Source: JAZDCZ01 sp046757925
GTDB taxonomy: Bacteria > Gemmatimonadota > Gemmatimonadetes > Gemmatimonadales > GWC2-71-9
NCBI GenBank assembly: GCA_046757925.1
Contig: JBHHZE010000016.1
Span: 1-60,463, forward strand
Reading direction: 5' to 3'
DNA length: 60,463 nt
Part shown: one piece after another, positions 35,522-43,017 of the stretch
Layout: each line of letters starts with the position of its first letter
Position numbering within the stretch: the first letter of the stretch is position 1
Made by a program: the position numbers and the translations under genes
The notes under the pieces: model-generated
Databases searched by the model: none
What the model was told of the DNA's origin: nothing
The model's input: only the letters and a program-made list of their open reading frames with translations

Positions 35522-35716
35522 CTAAGAATGCAGCAGGCGTTTGATGCGGGGTTCATCCGCCTTCGAAATAAGCGTTCCCTTACGCAGATTTCGCTTACGC
35601 TTAGGATGCTTCTTGGTGAGGATGTGGCTCTTGTAGGCCTTGAACCGCCTGACCCTACCCTTCGCAGTCAGGCGAAAGCGCTTCTTTGCGCCCGAATTGG
35701 ATTTCATCTTCGGCAT
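35522..35716 (-). CDS. rpmI: 50S ribosomal protein L35
   Basis: A 64-residue bL35: MPKMKSNSGAKKRFRLTAKG, then RVRRFKAYKSHILTKKHPKR and the C-terminal RKGTLISKADEPRIKRLL. ATG at 35716; the upstream in-frame codons to 35746 are not part of the family. It sits between infC and rplT as usual. Confidence 0.96.
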   Translation of the reverse strand: MPKMKSNSGAKKRFRLTAKGRVRRFKAYKSHILTKKHPKRKRNLRKGTLISKADEPRIKRLLHS

Positions 35717-35772
35717 AACATCTATCCTTCGTTTGAAAGCCGCCACAGGCCGGCACTCAAAATTTCGTTTCG

Positions 35773-36309
35773 CTATCTGGGCGCCAACACCATTGTCATG
35801 TTGCGCCCCTCCAGTTTCGCATCCATTTCGATCTTCGCTATGTCCTGGAGCTCGGCGTAGGCACGGGTCAGAACCGCGCGACCCAACTCGGGGTGCGTTA
35901 CTTGCCGCCCCCTGAACATCAACGTCAGCTTCACCTTGTTTCCTTCTTTGAGGAACCGCTCAGCATGCCGGGTCTTGAATTCGAAATCATGGTCACTGAT
36001 GCCCGGCCTGTATTTCACTTCCTTCAAATGGATGACATGTTGCTTCTTCTTAGCTGCGCGCGCCGCCTTGGCCTGCTCGAAACGATACTTGCCGTAGTCC
36101 ATGACCTTGACCACGGGCGGCCGCGCCATTGCCGCCACCTCTACTAGATCGAGCCCCCGCTCAACTGCGGCCCGCTGAGCTTCTTCGATTGGTACGATAC
36201 CTACCTGCTCACCATCGGCACCGATCAATCGGACTGGACTAATCCGAATCTGCTCATTGACTCGGACACGCGGTTGATCTCCATCACCGCCAGGTTTTTG
36301 AACGGCCAG
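35773..36309 (-). CDS. infC: translation initiation factor IF-3
   Basis: IF-3 of about 178 residues. Two domains joined by a basic linker are visible: RVRVNEQIRISPVRLIGADG and EEAQRAAVERGLDLVEVAA in the N-domain, linker KYRFEQAKAARAAKKKQHVI, and C-domain KEVKYRPGISDHDFEFKTRH and HPELGRAVLTRAYAEL. It dissociates 70S ribosomes and proofs initiation. The start appears to be CTG at 36309: the strongest ribosome site here, GGAAGGAGG (36318-36326), ends 8 nt before it. A TTG at 36345 has no such signal. A rare start codon allows IF-3 autocontrol, known in other bacteria. It leads infC-rpmI-rplT-pheST. Confidence 0.93.
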   Translation of the reverse strand: MAVQKPGGDGDQPRVRVNEQIRISPVRLIGADGEQVGIVPIEEAQRAAVERGLDLVEVAAMARPPVVKVMDYGKYRFEQAKAARAAKKKQHVIHLKEVKYRPGISDHDFEFKTRHAERFLKEGNKVKLTLMFRGRQVTHPELGRAVLTRAYAELQDIAKIEMDAKLEGRNMTMVLAPR

Positions 36310-36326
36310 TGAGGCTGCCTCCTTCC
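36307..36326 (-). promoter_or_regulatory. ribosome binding site and non-canonical CTG start of infC
   Basis: GGAAGGAGG (36318-36326) followed by 8 nt and CTG (36307-36309). This decides the start of infC in favour of CTG rather than the TTG at 36345, which would place this Shine-Dalgarno sequence inside the coding region. Confidence 0.65.
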
Positions 36327-36360
36327 AAATCAGTTGCCGGGGCAAGCCGACCCCGACGAC

Positions 36361-36392
36361 AAAAAAAGCGGGTCCAGGTCCACTGGATCCGC
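36361..36392 (-). terminator. attenuator-like intrinsic terminator in the infC leader
   Basis: Minus-strand GCGGATCCAG-TGGAC-CTGGACCCGC forms a 10-bp stem with one mismatch (arms 36383-36392 and 36368-36377), followed at once by seven T residues (complement of 36361-36367). It lies about 50 nt before the infC start. Leader attenuation ahead of infC-rpmI-rplT is known in Bacillus, with L20 as the effector. Confidence 0.65.
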
Positions 36393-36395
36393 AAC

Positions 36396-36430
36396 GGCCC
36401 GGGCCATTCCTCTCCCGGGATTTGAAATCC
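36396..36430 (-). promoter_or_regulatory. stem-loops upstream of the infC attenuator
   Basis: Two further inverted repeats lie just upstream on the transcript. GGATTT-C-AAATCC (36418-36430) comes first, then CCCGGG ... CCCGGG (36414-36419 with 36398-36403), which overlaps GGCCCGGGCC. These could form an anti-terminator or a protein/RNA binding site with the 36361-36392 hairpin. No leader peptide with a clear amino-acid bias is visible. Confidence 0.4.
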
Positions 36431-36511
36431 TGAACCCTCTACGCACACACATACGCCGTGGCACGAAGGTGAAGCGCTTGCGCGCTTGCTTTGGCTAATT
36501 GTGCTACGAAG

Positions 36512-37402
36512 CTAGGCCGCTGCCTCCGAAGTGTCAACCTCTATGCAAGTAAACCACTTAGCGTCCCTCGCCACGCGCCCGCGCCGAACCTTCGGGTCGT
36601 GCTCGAACACCACCGTCCAACCCTCGGCCTCCGCCCGAGACAGGACGGCCTGCTTGTTCTCCAACGTCACCAACGGCTCCAAATCGTAGCCCATGATCCA
36701 CGGGAGCGGAAGATGAGCAGAAGTGGGCACCAGATCTCCCAAAAAACACGCGGTTTCGCCACCGTCCGACACCAAGACCGACTGATGGTGGGGAACATGA
36801 CCGGGCGTGGGGATCAAACTGATCCCCGGCAGAAGCTCGACCTCACCATCCACCAATTGCCAACGGTCAGCCTGAGCGACCGGCTCGAAGTTGGGCCTGA
36901 GGTAGCTCGCCGCTATGCGCACATTGGACCTCCGGGCGAATTCCAGTTCGCCGCGCTGCACGACATATGTTGCATTCGGGAACGCCAGCCTCACCTCCTC
37001 ATCGTCCTCGCCCAACGTGGTGTTCCCACCGGCGTGGTCGAAGTGAAGGTGCGTGTTTATGACGTAGCGCACCTCGCGGGCACTCACACCCACCTCTGCC
37101 AGAGCGTCTTCCAGTTGAGTCGGGCCGAGTCGGCTCTGATTCTCTATCCCGTAGATGTCAACGAATTTCTGAGACTCCTTGTTACCCACACCGTTGTCGA
37201 TTAACACCGGCCCCGCCTCGTGTTCGACAAGCATGCAACGAAGCGCCAACTCGATGCGGTTCCGCTCGTCGGCGGGCATGCGGCGTTCCCAGAGAGGCTT
37301 AGGCACCACACCGAACATGGCCCCGCCGTCGAGACGCTGCAGTCCACCCTCCAAAGTGTGGCAGACAATGTTTCCCACATTGAACGTAGAAGTGAGAGTC
37401 AT
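36512..37402 (-). CDS. metallo-beta-lactamase fold hydrolase
   Basis: A 296-residue MBL-fold protein with the zinc motif NTHLHFDHAGGNT (about 113-126), the later His in PTPGHVPHHQSVLV, the Asp in CFLGDLVPTSAHL and a final FEHDPKVRRG. It resembles lactonase/quorum-quenching and glyoxalase-II-like hydrolases, but the substrate is unknown. Cytoplasmic, no signal peptide. The ATG overlaps the upstream exonuclease stop by 4 bp (ATGA), so it is the last gene of the rex-led operon. Confidence 0.85.
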   Translation of the reverse strand: MTLTSTFNVGNIVCHTLEGGLQRLDGGAMFGVVPKPLWERRMPADERNRIELALRCMLVEHEAGPVLIDNGVGNKESQKFVDIYGIENQSRLGPTQLEDALAEVGVSAREVRYVINTHLHFDHAGGNTTLGEDDEEVRLAFPNATYVVQRGELEFARRSNVRIAASYLRPNFEPVAQADRWQLVDGEVELLPGISLIPTPGHVPHHQSVLVSDGGETACFLGDLVPTSAHLPLPWIMGYDLEPLVTLENKQAVLSRAEAEGWTVVFEHDPKVRRGRVARDAKWFTCIEVDTSEAAA

Positions 37403-38289
37403 ATCCGCTCCATGGATCGTGGCAAAGGACTTTTCCGGCGGCGCTTGCTGTTGCGGCGCCGACTCAACCGAACCAAATCGTCCAAGCTGCGTACTCCTCG
37501 TTCGTCCGCCAGCTCCAGCAGTCGCTGTAACACCCTGGCTGTCGCCAGCGCGTCGCCCATGGCCCGGTGCCGTGGGGAGATCTCCACTCCAAAATAGGCA
37601 GACACGCTGTCCAAGCTACGCGACTTGAGCCCCGGTAAGAGCCTCCGCGCCAGTGCCACGGTGCACACCCGAGGACCATCCAAAATGAGGTCCCGGGCCC
37701 GCTTCACCTCCCTGCCCACAAACGACCAGTCGAACTTCACGTTGTGGGCCGCGAAGACCCGTCCTGCAAGAGCGGCCAGCACATCGTCAGCCACTTCTCC
37801 GAAAGTCGGTTGGCCGCGTACCATGTCCTGTGTGATCTGTGTAATGGCTGACGTAAAGTGCGGGACCGGCCGCTCGGGATCGACCAGAGAATGGTACTTG
37901 ACCTCGATCGCAGTCCCCAGAACCGCCACCACGGCGATCTCGATTATGCGGTCTCCCCGCGACGGGCTCGTACCGGTCGTCTCCACGTCAACTACCGCGA
38001 ACGCACAGTCAGATAGCTGGGGCGCCTGGCCGCCGGCGCGCGCCAGGGCCCAGCGACCGTCACACATTCGCAGTACCCTAGGATCGGCCCCCAGCAAGGC
38101 TACGGCGAGTCGATCCGCAACCACCGGCGGAACACGCCTCAACCCCATTATGTTCGTCGTCAGCGCGTCACTCTCCGCAGGGCCCGACTGGAGATATTCC
38201 AGAGCCCGCTCCACGAGCGTACCGGTCGGGCGGGCTCCGACCCCGGACGTCAATTGAGGTCTTCCCGCCTCAACGGCAGCGTCATACAT
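37399..38289 (-). CDS. DnaQ-like 3'-5' exonuclease
   Basis: A 296-residue DEDDh nuclease. Motif Exo I is FAVVDVETTGTSPS, Exo II VFAAHNVKFDWSFVG and Exo III SPRHRAMGDALATAR. An N-terminal ~90-residue region with helical character precedes it (VADRLAVALLGADPRVLRM) and may be a winged-helix or adaptor domain; the C-terminus is Arg/Lys-rich (SRRRNSKRRRKSPLP). It may proofread or degrade DNA as part of polymerase III epsilon-type activity, or act on RNA. The ATG at 38289 overlaps the arcA end by 40 bp. Its presence in a redox operon is unexpected. Confidence 0.85.
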   Translation of the reverse strand: MYDAAVEAGRPQLTSGVGARPTGTLVERALEYLQSGPAESDALTTNIMGLRRVPPVVADRLAVALLGADPRVLRMCDGRWALARAGGQAPQLSDCAFAVVDVETTGTSPSRGDRIIEIAVVAVLGTAIEVKYHSLVDPERPVPHFTSAITQITQDMVRGQPTFGEVADDVLAALAGRVFAAHNVKFDWSFVGREVKRARDLILDGPRVCTVALARRLLPGLKSRSLDSVSAYFGVEISPRHRAMGDALATARVLQRLLELADERGVRSLDDLVRLSRRRNSKRRRKSPLPRSMERI

Positions 38290-39485
38290 CTGGGACCACC
38301 GCCACCACGTACCAGCTCTGCGCCCTCGATGGTGATCACGGCGCGTTCGTCATCCTCGAGCTGTCCCTCGCCGGCCAACAAGTCTACGCCTTCTACGACG
38401 CTAAAACCCGCTCTCTCGAATTCCTTTAGCGTGACCTCGTTGCGAGCGAACCCCAGGACGACCCCGGGTCGAACGGCAAACAGATTGCAACCCGACGCCC
38501 ATTGCTCCCGTTCTTGTACGGCCCGCCGCGCACCGCCACAATGAATCGGCTCGAGTGGGAAGTCAACGGCCTCCAAGGCGGAGAAAAGATCGGACATCTC
38601 GGCAACTCCCGTCCGCTTCTTATTGCGGTGCAGTACCGCCAGTCTCCCAGGTCCCGTGAAATGAGGCGGAAAGATAATGCACTGCTCGCGATCCACTTGT
38701 GTGAAGATCATATCCAAGTGGATTGCCGCCCGCTCATCCGGCATCACCACCACCAACACATCAGTGACCGGAGTACGTTCGAACAGACGCTCGCAGAGGT
38801 CGTCCAGGGCCGCCGGGCTCGAGCGTGAGCTGAACCCCAACAACACGAGGTCGCGCCGCAACGGGTGGACGTCGCCGCCCTCCACACTGTACGTAACCCG
38901 CCGTTCCAGTGAACCGTCATACAATAGTCCCGCGTTCTCAAGCATCGGATGGTACCGAAAGAGCAGGGTGATCAACAGTTCTTCGCTCCAGCGGGCGCCG
39001 TGCCGCATGGATCCGATGACCGCGTGATTCCCTATCACGATACCGACATCCCTGGTGAAGAACAGATTGGGCACGGGCGGCAGAGAGTAGCCCACCTCGT
39101 TCAGCGCCTTCCCGATCGGTCCCGTCTCTTGCTCGGCTCCTTCGATCAACAGGGCCACCAGCTCGGCTGCGGGCAAATCTGAGAGTTGTCGTGCCAACGT
39201 GTCTGACGGCACCATGTCACGGGTATGCGCAACGAGAAACTCCCGAACCTCCCTGTGCTCGAGAACCTCACCCAGGAGATCTCTTACCTGGTAGACGTCT
39301 GCAAACCGCTGTAGCACAGCCACCATCTTGCTGTGTTCGCGGTGCGCGAACTCCAGGTCGATCAGATCGTCGTACAGGTAGTCTTCGCGGGTTCCGGGAG
39401 TAACCGCAAGCAGTTCGTTTCCCGGAGTGTGTACCAAAACAGCCCTCAACGGACCGATTTCAGAGGTGACGTGAACCGAAGCCAT
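38250..39485 (-). CDS. arcA: arginine deiminase
   Basis: A 411-residue enzyme converting arginine to citrulline and ammonia, the first step of the fermentative ADI pathway. Catalytic residues are present: Asp in FFTRDVGIV (D146), His and Asp in AAIHLDMIFTQVD (H256, D258) and the nucleophile Cys in GGGGPRCMTLPL (C400). Length matches the family. It starts 9 bp after rex and is in the same operon, suggesting regulation by NADH/NAD ratio. Ornithine carbamoyltransferase and carbamate kinase are not in the window. Confidence 0.9.
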   Translation of the reverse strand: MASVHVTSEIGPLRAVLVHTPGNELLAVTPGTREDYLYDDLIDLEFAHREHSKMVAVLQRFADVYQVRDLLGEVLEHREVREFLVAHTRDMVPSDTLARQLSDLPAAELVALLIEGAEQETGPIGKALNEVGYSLPPVPNLFFTRDVGIVIGNHAVIGSMRHGARWSEELLITLLFRYHPMLENAGLLYDGSLERRVTYSVEGGDVHPLRRDLVLLGFSSRSSPAALDDLCERLFERTPVTDVLVVVMPDERAAIHLDMIFTQVDREQCIIFPPHFTGPGRLAVLHRNKKRTGVAEMSDLFSALEAVDFPLEPIHCGGARRAVQEREQWASGCNLFAVRPGVVLGFARNEVTLKEFERAGFSVVEGVDLLAGEGQLEDDERAVITIEGAELVRGGGGPRCMTLPLRREDLN

Positions 39486-39494
39486 GGTCGCAAT

Positions 39495-40115
39495 CTAGCT
39501 GTTTCTCAGCGCGTAACTCAATGTCTCCAATTCCAGTGCCATATTCACGTTCTTCACCACCACGTGCTCGGGCACTGTTAGTTGAACCGGCGCGAAATTC
39601 AGAACCGCCTTGACGCCGGCTTCCACCAACCGATCCATCACCTCCTGGGCAACCTCGGGTGGTGTTACCAGGATCGCGATGTCACTTGGTTCTTGGACAA
39701 GGTCGTCAGTCAGTCGCCGCGCATCCCGCACCCTAAGCCCGTTCCATTTCAGGCCGATCTTGGACTCATCGTTGTCATACACCGACACCACATTGAAGCC
39801 ACGCTCACGGAATCCCGGATACTTGACGAGCGCGCTTCCGATCTTACCTGCTCCGATCACCACGACCCGGTAAGGACGCTCCAGTCCCAAGATGTCTCGC
39901 AGCCTGGCGGCAAGTTCCGCGACCCGATAGCCCAACCCCCGCTTGCCGAACGAGCCGAAGAAGGAGAGGTCTTTGCGGACCTGAGCCGATGTTGTCTGAC
40001 CACGGGCTGCGAGCGCCTCGGAACTCACCGTCTCGATCCCTTGCGCCTCGAACTCTTCGAGGAACCGGAGATAGAGTGAGAGCCGTCTAACCGTGGATTC
40101 CGCAATACGTCGCAT
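39495..40115 (-). CDS. rex: redox-sensing transcriptional repressor Rex
   Basis: A 206-residue repressor that senses NADH/NAD. An N-terminal winged helix (about 1-75: STVRRLSLYLRFLEEFEAQG, then SAQVRKDLSFFGSFGKRGLG) is followed by a Rossmann NAD-binding domain (RVVVIGAGKIGSALVKYPGF). The ATG at 40115 is used; the open frame extends to a GTG at 40172, but the extra codons overlap a perfect Rex box, so the short form is preferred. No Shine-Dalgarno lies before it, so the mRNA may be leaderless. It leads rex-arcA-exonuclease-MBL. Confidence 0.94.
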   Translation of the reverse strand: MRRIAESTVRRLSLYLRFLEEFEAQGIETVSSEALAARGQTTSAQVRKDLSFFGSFGKRGLGYRVAELAARLRDILGLERPYRVVVIGAGKIGSALVKYPGFRERGFNVVSVYDNDESKIGLKWNGLRVRDARRLTDDLVQEPSDIAILVTPPEVAQEVMDRLVEAGVKAVLNFAPVQLTVPEHVVVKNVNMALELETLSYALRNS

Positions 40116-40119
40116 GATA

Positions 40120-40137
40120 TTGTGAATTTTTTCACAA
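40120..40137. promoter_or_regulatory. Rex operator upstream of rex
   Basis: TTGTGAATTTTTTCACAA, a perfect 18-bp inverted repeat TTGTGA-N6-TCACAA matching the Rex consensus. It sits 4 nt upstream of the rex ATG, where bound Rex would block transcription. This indicates autoregulation and control of the operon by redox state. Confidence 0.9.
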
Positions 40138-40161
40138 CTTACACGGATGCCAATGCCCGCG

Positions 40162-40965
40162 TCAACGACCAAACGCTCGGAACAGTCTCACGATTTCGGC
40201 GGCCGGCAAAGCTTCCGCCCGCTGGGTGGCGTCGAAGCCCGAATCTCGCAGCGCCTGCGCCACTTGCTCACGGCTTCCTCCGCAAATCCCTCGGATTCCG
40301 CGTCCGAGCTGCTTGCGCCTTTGCGAGAACAGCGCGGTTACAAAACCGCGAAACGGTTCGCGCTCCGACAGAGCCACCAGCGGATCCGAGAGTGGAGTTA
40401 TCCGCACTACCCTCGAATCGACTTTGGGTGGAGGTTGGAAGGAACCCGGCTTCACCGTGAACATGCGTTCCACTTGTGCCACAGATTGCACACCCACCGA
40501 TAGCGCGCCATAGGTCTTTCCCCCCGGCTGCGCCGCCAATCGGTCTGCCACATCCCGCTGCACCAGCATCACGATCACCCGGGGGACGGGCGGCGTAAGC
40601 GCCTTGTCGATCAGGGGGCTGGTGATATAGTAAGGGATATTCCCAATGACCTTGAATGGCGCTGTGACCTCGTCCAGGAGACCGTGCCAGTCAATCGCCA
40701 GAGCGTCCGCCTCCACCAGGGCGACGTTTTCCACCACCGAATCACCCGTTCCCCCGACCAACCCCGAGCGCAAGTCTCCCATCAACCCCGGGTCTCGCTC
40801 CAGCGCGATGACTCTTCCGACCTTTGCGGCAAGCCGATGAGTGAGGCTTCCTCTACCGGCTCCAATCTCCAGCACCGTGTCTGCAAGAGTTGGACGGAGT
40901 GCCGCCACGATTCGGTCGAGTATGGCCGGATCGGTCAAGAAGTGTTGGCCTAATCTGCGACCCAC
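40162..40965 (-). CDS. rsmA: 16S rRNA (adenine1518-N6/adenine1519-N6)-dimethyltransferase
   Basis: A 267-residue KsgA/RsmA family enzyme using SAM to dimethylate two adenines in the 3' hairpin of 16S rRNA. Motif I VLEIGAGRGSLTHRLA, the target-base motif NIPYYITSPLID, and the C-terminal domain RKQLGRGIRGI are conserved. The N-terminal GRRLGQHFLTDP is a family mark. It follows directly on the stop of the RsbU-type gene, the last of a long overlapping operon. Confidence 0.96.
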   Translation of the reverse strand: MGRRLGQHFLTDPAILDRIVAALRPTLADTVLEIGAGRGSLTHRLAAKVGRVIALERDPGLMGDLRSGLVGGTGDSVVENVALVEADALAIDWHGLLDEVTAPFKVIGNIPYYITSPLIDKALTPPVPRVIVMLVQRDVADRLAAQPGGKTYGALSVGVQSVAQVERMFTVKPGSFQPPPKVDSRVVRITPLSDPLVALSEREPFRGFVTALFSQRRKQLGRGIRGICGGSREQVAQALRDSGFDATQRAEALPAAEIVRLFRAFGR

Positions 40966-42450
40966 TCAGGCTCTTAGAAGCACGACGGTGCGATCATCCG
41001 ACAGAGCGGTGGAAAACTCTGTCACCGCGTTCATGACCGCTTCAACCGCGTCCTCGCTGGAAGCTTCGCGATACCGCTCAACGATATCCAAAACGCGATC
41101 TTCTCCAAATTTCTCATCATCGGCATTGGTGGCATCGACGATGCCGTCAGAAAACAACACGAGAACGTCCTCGCCCGAATTCCAGGCGGTCTCACGCGCA
41201 GCGATGGCCGTTTCGTCCGTCAACCCGAGCGGTGGGTTCGTTGCACCGAGTCGCTCTCTTGACCCATCTTTGCCTACTCTGAAAGCGTGAGGGTGCCCTG
41301 CATTCGCATACCTCAGGACCGCGTTGCGTGGATCGGCGACCCCGTAGAATACGGCGAGGTGCATCTCCGTCTCTGACAGTTCGTTGCGGATCGATTCCAG
41401 CAGACCACGCAAAGCATCGTCGGGTGCCATGGCCTCCGCAGCGTGGATACCTGCGGCGGACATCGCCAGTGCCATCATTAGCGCCGAGGAGAAGCCGTGA
41501 GAAGACACGTCACCCAACATCACACCCATGCGGCCCAGTGGCAGACGCACAAAATTGTAGAAATCGCCGCCCACACTTTCGGCCGGTTGAAAGTGGGCCG
41601 CAGCATCCACGCTGGGTCCCAGGATCGCGGGCGAAGGCAGGAGTTTGAGCTGTAGATCGTGCGCCAGGTCGAGTTCTTGGCGCAAGCGCTGTTGCTCGAG
41701 GTCACGCGCTACCAGACGGGAGTTCTCGATAGCCGCACCGATCTGGCTTGCGGCGGCATGCACCAGTCGCCGCTCACCACCGCTGAACGCGTCCGTTCCG
41801 ATCCGATCGGTCAGATTGATCACACCAACCGGGCGATGTTCACCGTCCGGACCGGGATACGTGATGGGTACCGAGAGAAAAGCGGTGCCTCGATAGCCCC
41901 TGTCCGGACTGCAATCCGCTTCCCGCGAATCCGGATCCCGCGGATCGTGCATTATGGTGTTGCCCTCACGGAAAACCTTGGCTGCGATGGAGCACCTGTC
42001 GGCGACTGGTACCGGATCGAACTGCACGACATCTCTGCCAACACACGCAACGGGGCGCAGGCTATCTGAATCCGGATCATGAACCAGGATCGAAGCTCGC
42101 TGCGCCCCAACCACCGTGCTGACAGCGGTGACGATCTTCTGGGCCGCCTCTTCCAGGTGGATCGTCCGGCCCAGTGTCTCCGTGATGGTATAGAGCAACT
42201 CGATTTCCTCATACCGCGAGGCAAGCTGTTTGGCCAAACGCAGTGTATCGCGTTCTTGACCCAGGATCTCGGACAGCATCGGACCCAGTTGCTCGGCCGT
42301 TTGGGACGGTTCACGACCGGAGGCAACGATCTCGTACCAGTAACCATCCAGCGAATCCACCGGCACCAAGAACCGTGCGGGGTCGGTGGGTACCACATTA
42401 CCATCAGCGTCTACCTCTACGGGCGGCGCCGTCACACCGTTGGTGGCCAA
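40966..42450 (-). CDS. GAF domain-containing PP2C-type serine phosphatase (RsbU-like)
   Basis: A 494-residue regulatory phosphatase. A GAF domain (about 85-245; AAQKIVTAVSTVVGAQRASI and AFLSVPITYPGPDGEHRPVG) is followed by a SpoIIE/PP2C domain (about 270-494) with metal-binding Asp residues in ESVGGDFYNFV, LGDVSSHGFSSA and LFSDGIVDATNA. It should dephosphorylate the STAS anti-anti-sigma protein encoded two genes upstream in response to a small-molecule or redox signal sensed by GAF. The TTG at 42450 is the first recognisable start, but protein-like sequence stays in frame to about 42546, overlapping the RsbW-like gene's stop, so the true start may be further upstream at a rare codon. Confidence 0.88.
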   Translation of the reverse strand: MATNGVTAPPVEVDADGNVVPTDPARFLVPVDSLDGYWYEIVASGREPSQTAEQLGPMLSEILGQERDTLRLAKQLASRYEEIELLYTITETLGRTIHLEEAAQKIVTAVSTVVGAQRASILVHDPDSDSLRPVACVGRDVVQFDPVPVADRCSIAAKVFREGNTIMHDPRDPDSREADCSPDRGYRGTAFLSVPITYPGPDGEHRPVGVINLTDRIGTDAFSGGERRLVHAAASQIGAAIENSRLVARDLEQQRLRQELDLAHDLQLKLLPSPAILGPSVDAAAHFQPAESVGGDFYNFVRLPLGRMGVMLGDVSSHGFSSALMMALAMSAAGIHAAEAMAPDDALRGLLESIRNELSETEMHLAVFYGVADPRNAVLRYANAGHPHAFRVGKDGSRERLGATNPPLGLTDETAIAARETAWNSGEDVLVLFSDGIVDATNADDEKFGEDRVLDIVERYREASSEDAVEAVMNAVTEFSTALSDDRTVVLLRA

Positions 42451-42542
42451 AACCGGCCTCAGACGACCGCGGCCGAACCGCCATACCCGGATCTTGCAGT
42501 CGAGTAGAGTACCCAGTCCGTGGAGGATCGACTCCAGCTGGT

Positions 42543-43013
42543 CTAGGCGCGGCGCATGATCATGCAGATGGAATTTCCTCGATCGTTGAAATAGACCTCG
42601 TCAACCAGCTGCTGGATCAGGAACAACCCTCGGCCATCAGTCAGTTCGATCGCGTCCGGGAGAGTCGGATTCGGCACCACGCTGGGATCGAAGCCGTCTC
42701 CCTCGTCCTGCACGCAGAGCGACAGTTTCTCGCCTTCAGCTTCGACTCGCACGTCTACACGCTTGTCGGGATCCATTTGGTTGCCATACACAATGGCGTT
42801 GGCGAGCGCCTCCGACAGGGCCACCCTGAGGTTGAAGCGCGCGGTACGGGGCGATAGGCCGCTCGCAAGGCAGTGCCTGGCAATCAGGTCTACTGCCTCC
42901 TCTACGACATCCAGGTCGGTGGGAACCTTGAGGGAGATGCTCACCCGCCGTTCTTTGGGACACGGCATGGAGTCTTCGGTTCGCCTGACACAGAGCCTGA
43001 GCGGCGCCGTCAT
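42543..43013 (-). CDS. RsbW-type anti-sigma factor serine kinase
   Basis: A 156-residue GHKL-fold ATPase. N box NLRVALSEALANAIVYGN, G1 box DEGDGFDPSV and G2 box TDGRGLFLIQQL are typical for anti-sigma kinases of the RsbW/SpoIIAB family. It likely phosphorylates the STAS partner and, when free, holds a sigma factor or another target. ATG at 43013 lies 4 nt after the STAS stop. No sigma factor gene is next to it, so the target is elsewhere or non-sigma. Confidence 0.86.
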   Translation of the reverse strand: MTAPLRLCVRRTEDSMPCPKERRVSISLKVPTDLDVVEEAVDLIARHCLASGLSPRTARFNLRVALSEALANAIVYGNQMDPDKRVDVRVEAEGEKLSLCVQDEGDGFDPSVVPNPTLPDAIELTDGRGLFLIQQLVDEVYFNDRGNSICMIMRRA

Positions 43014-43017
43014 GGAT

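Noticed and set aside
40116..40172. Longer Rex starting at GTG 40172
   Set aside because: The added codons overlap the Rex operator and have no counterpart in the family.
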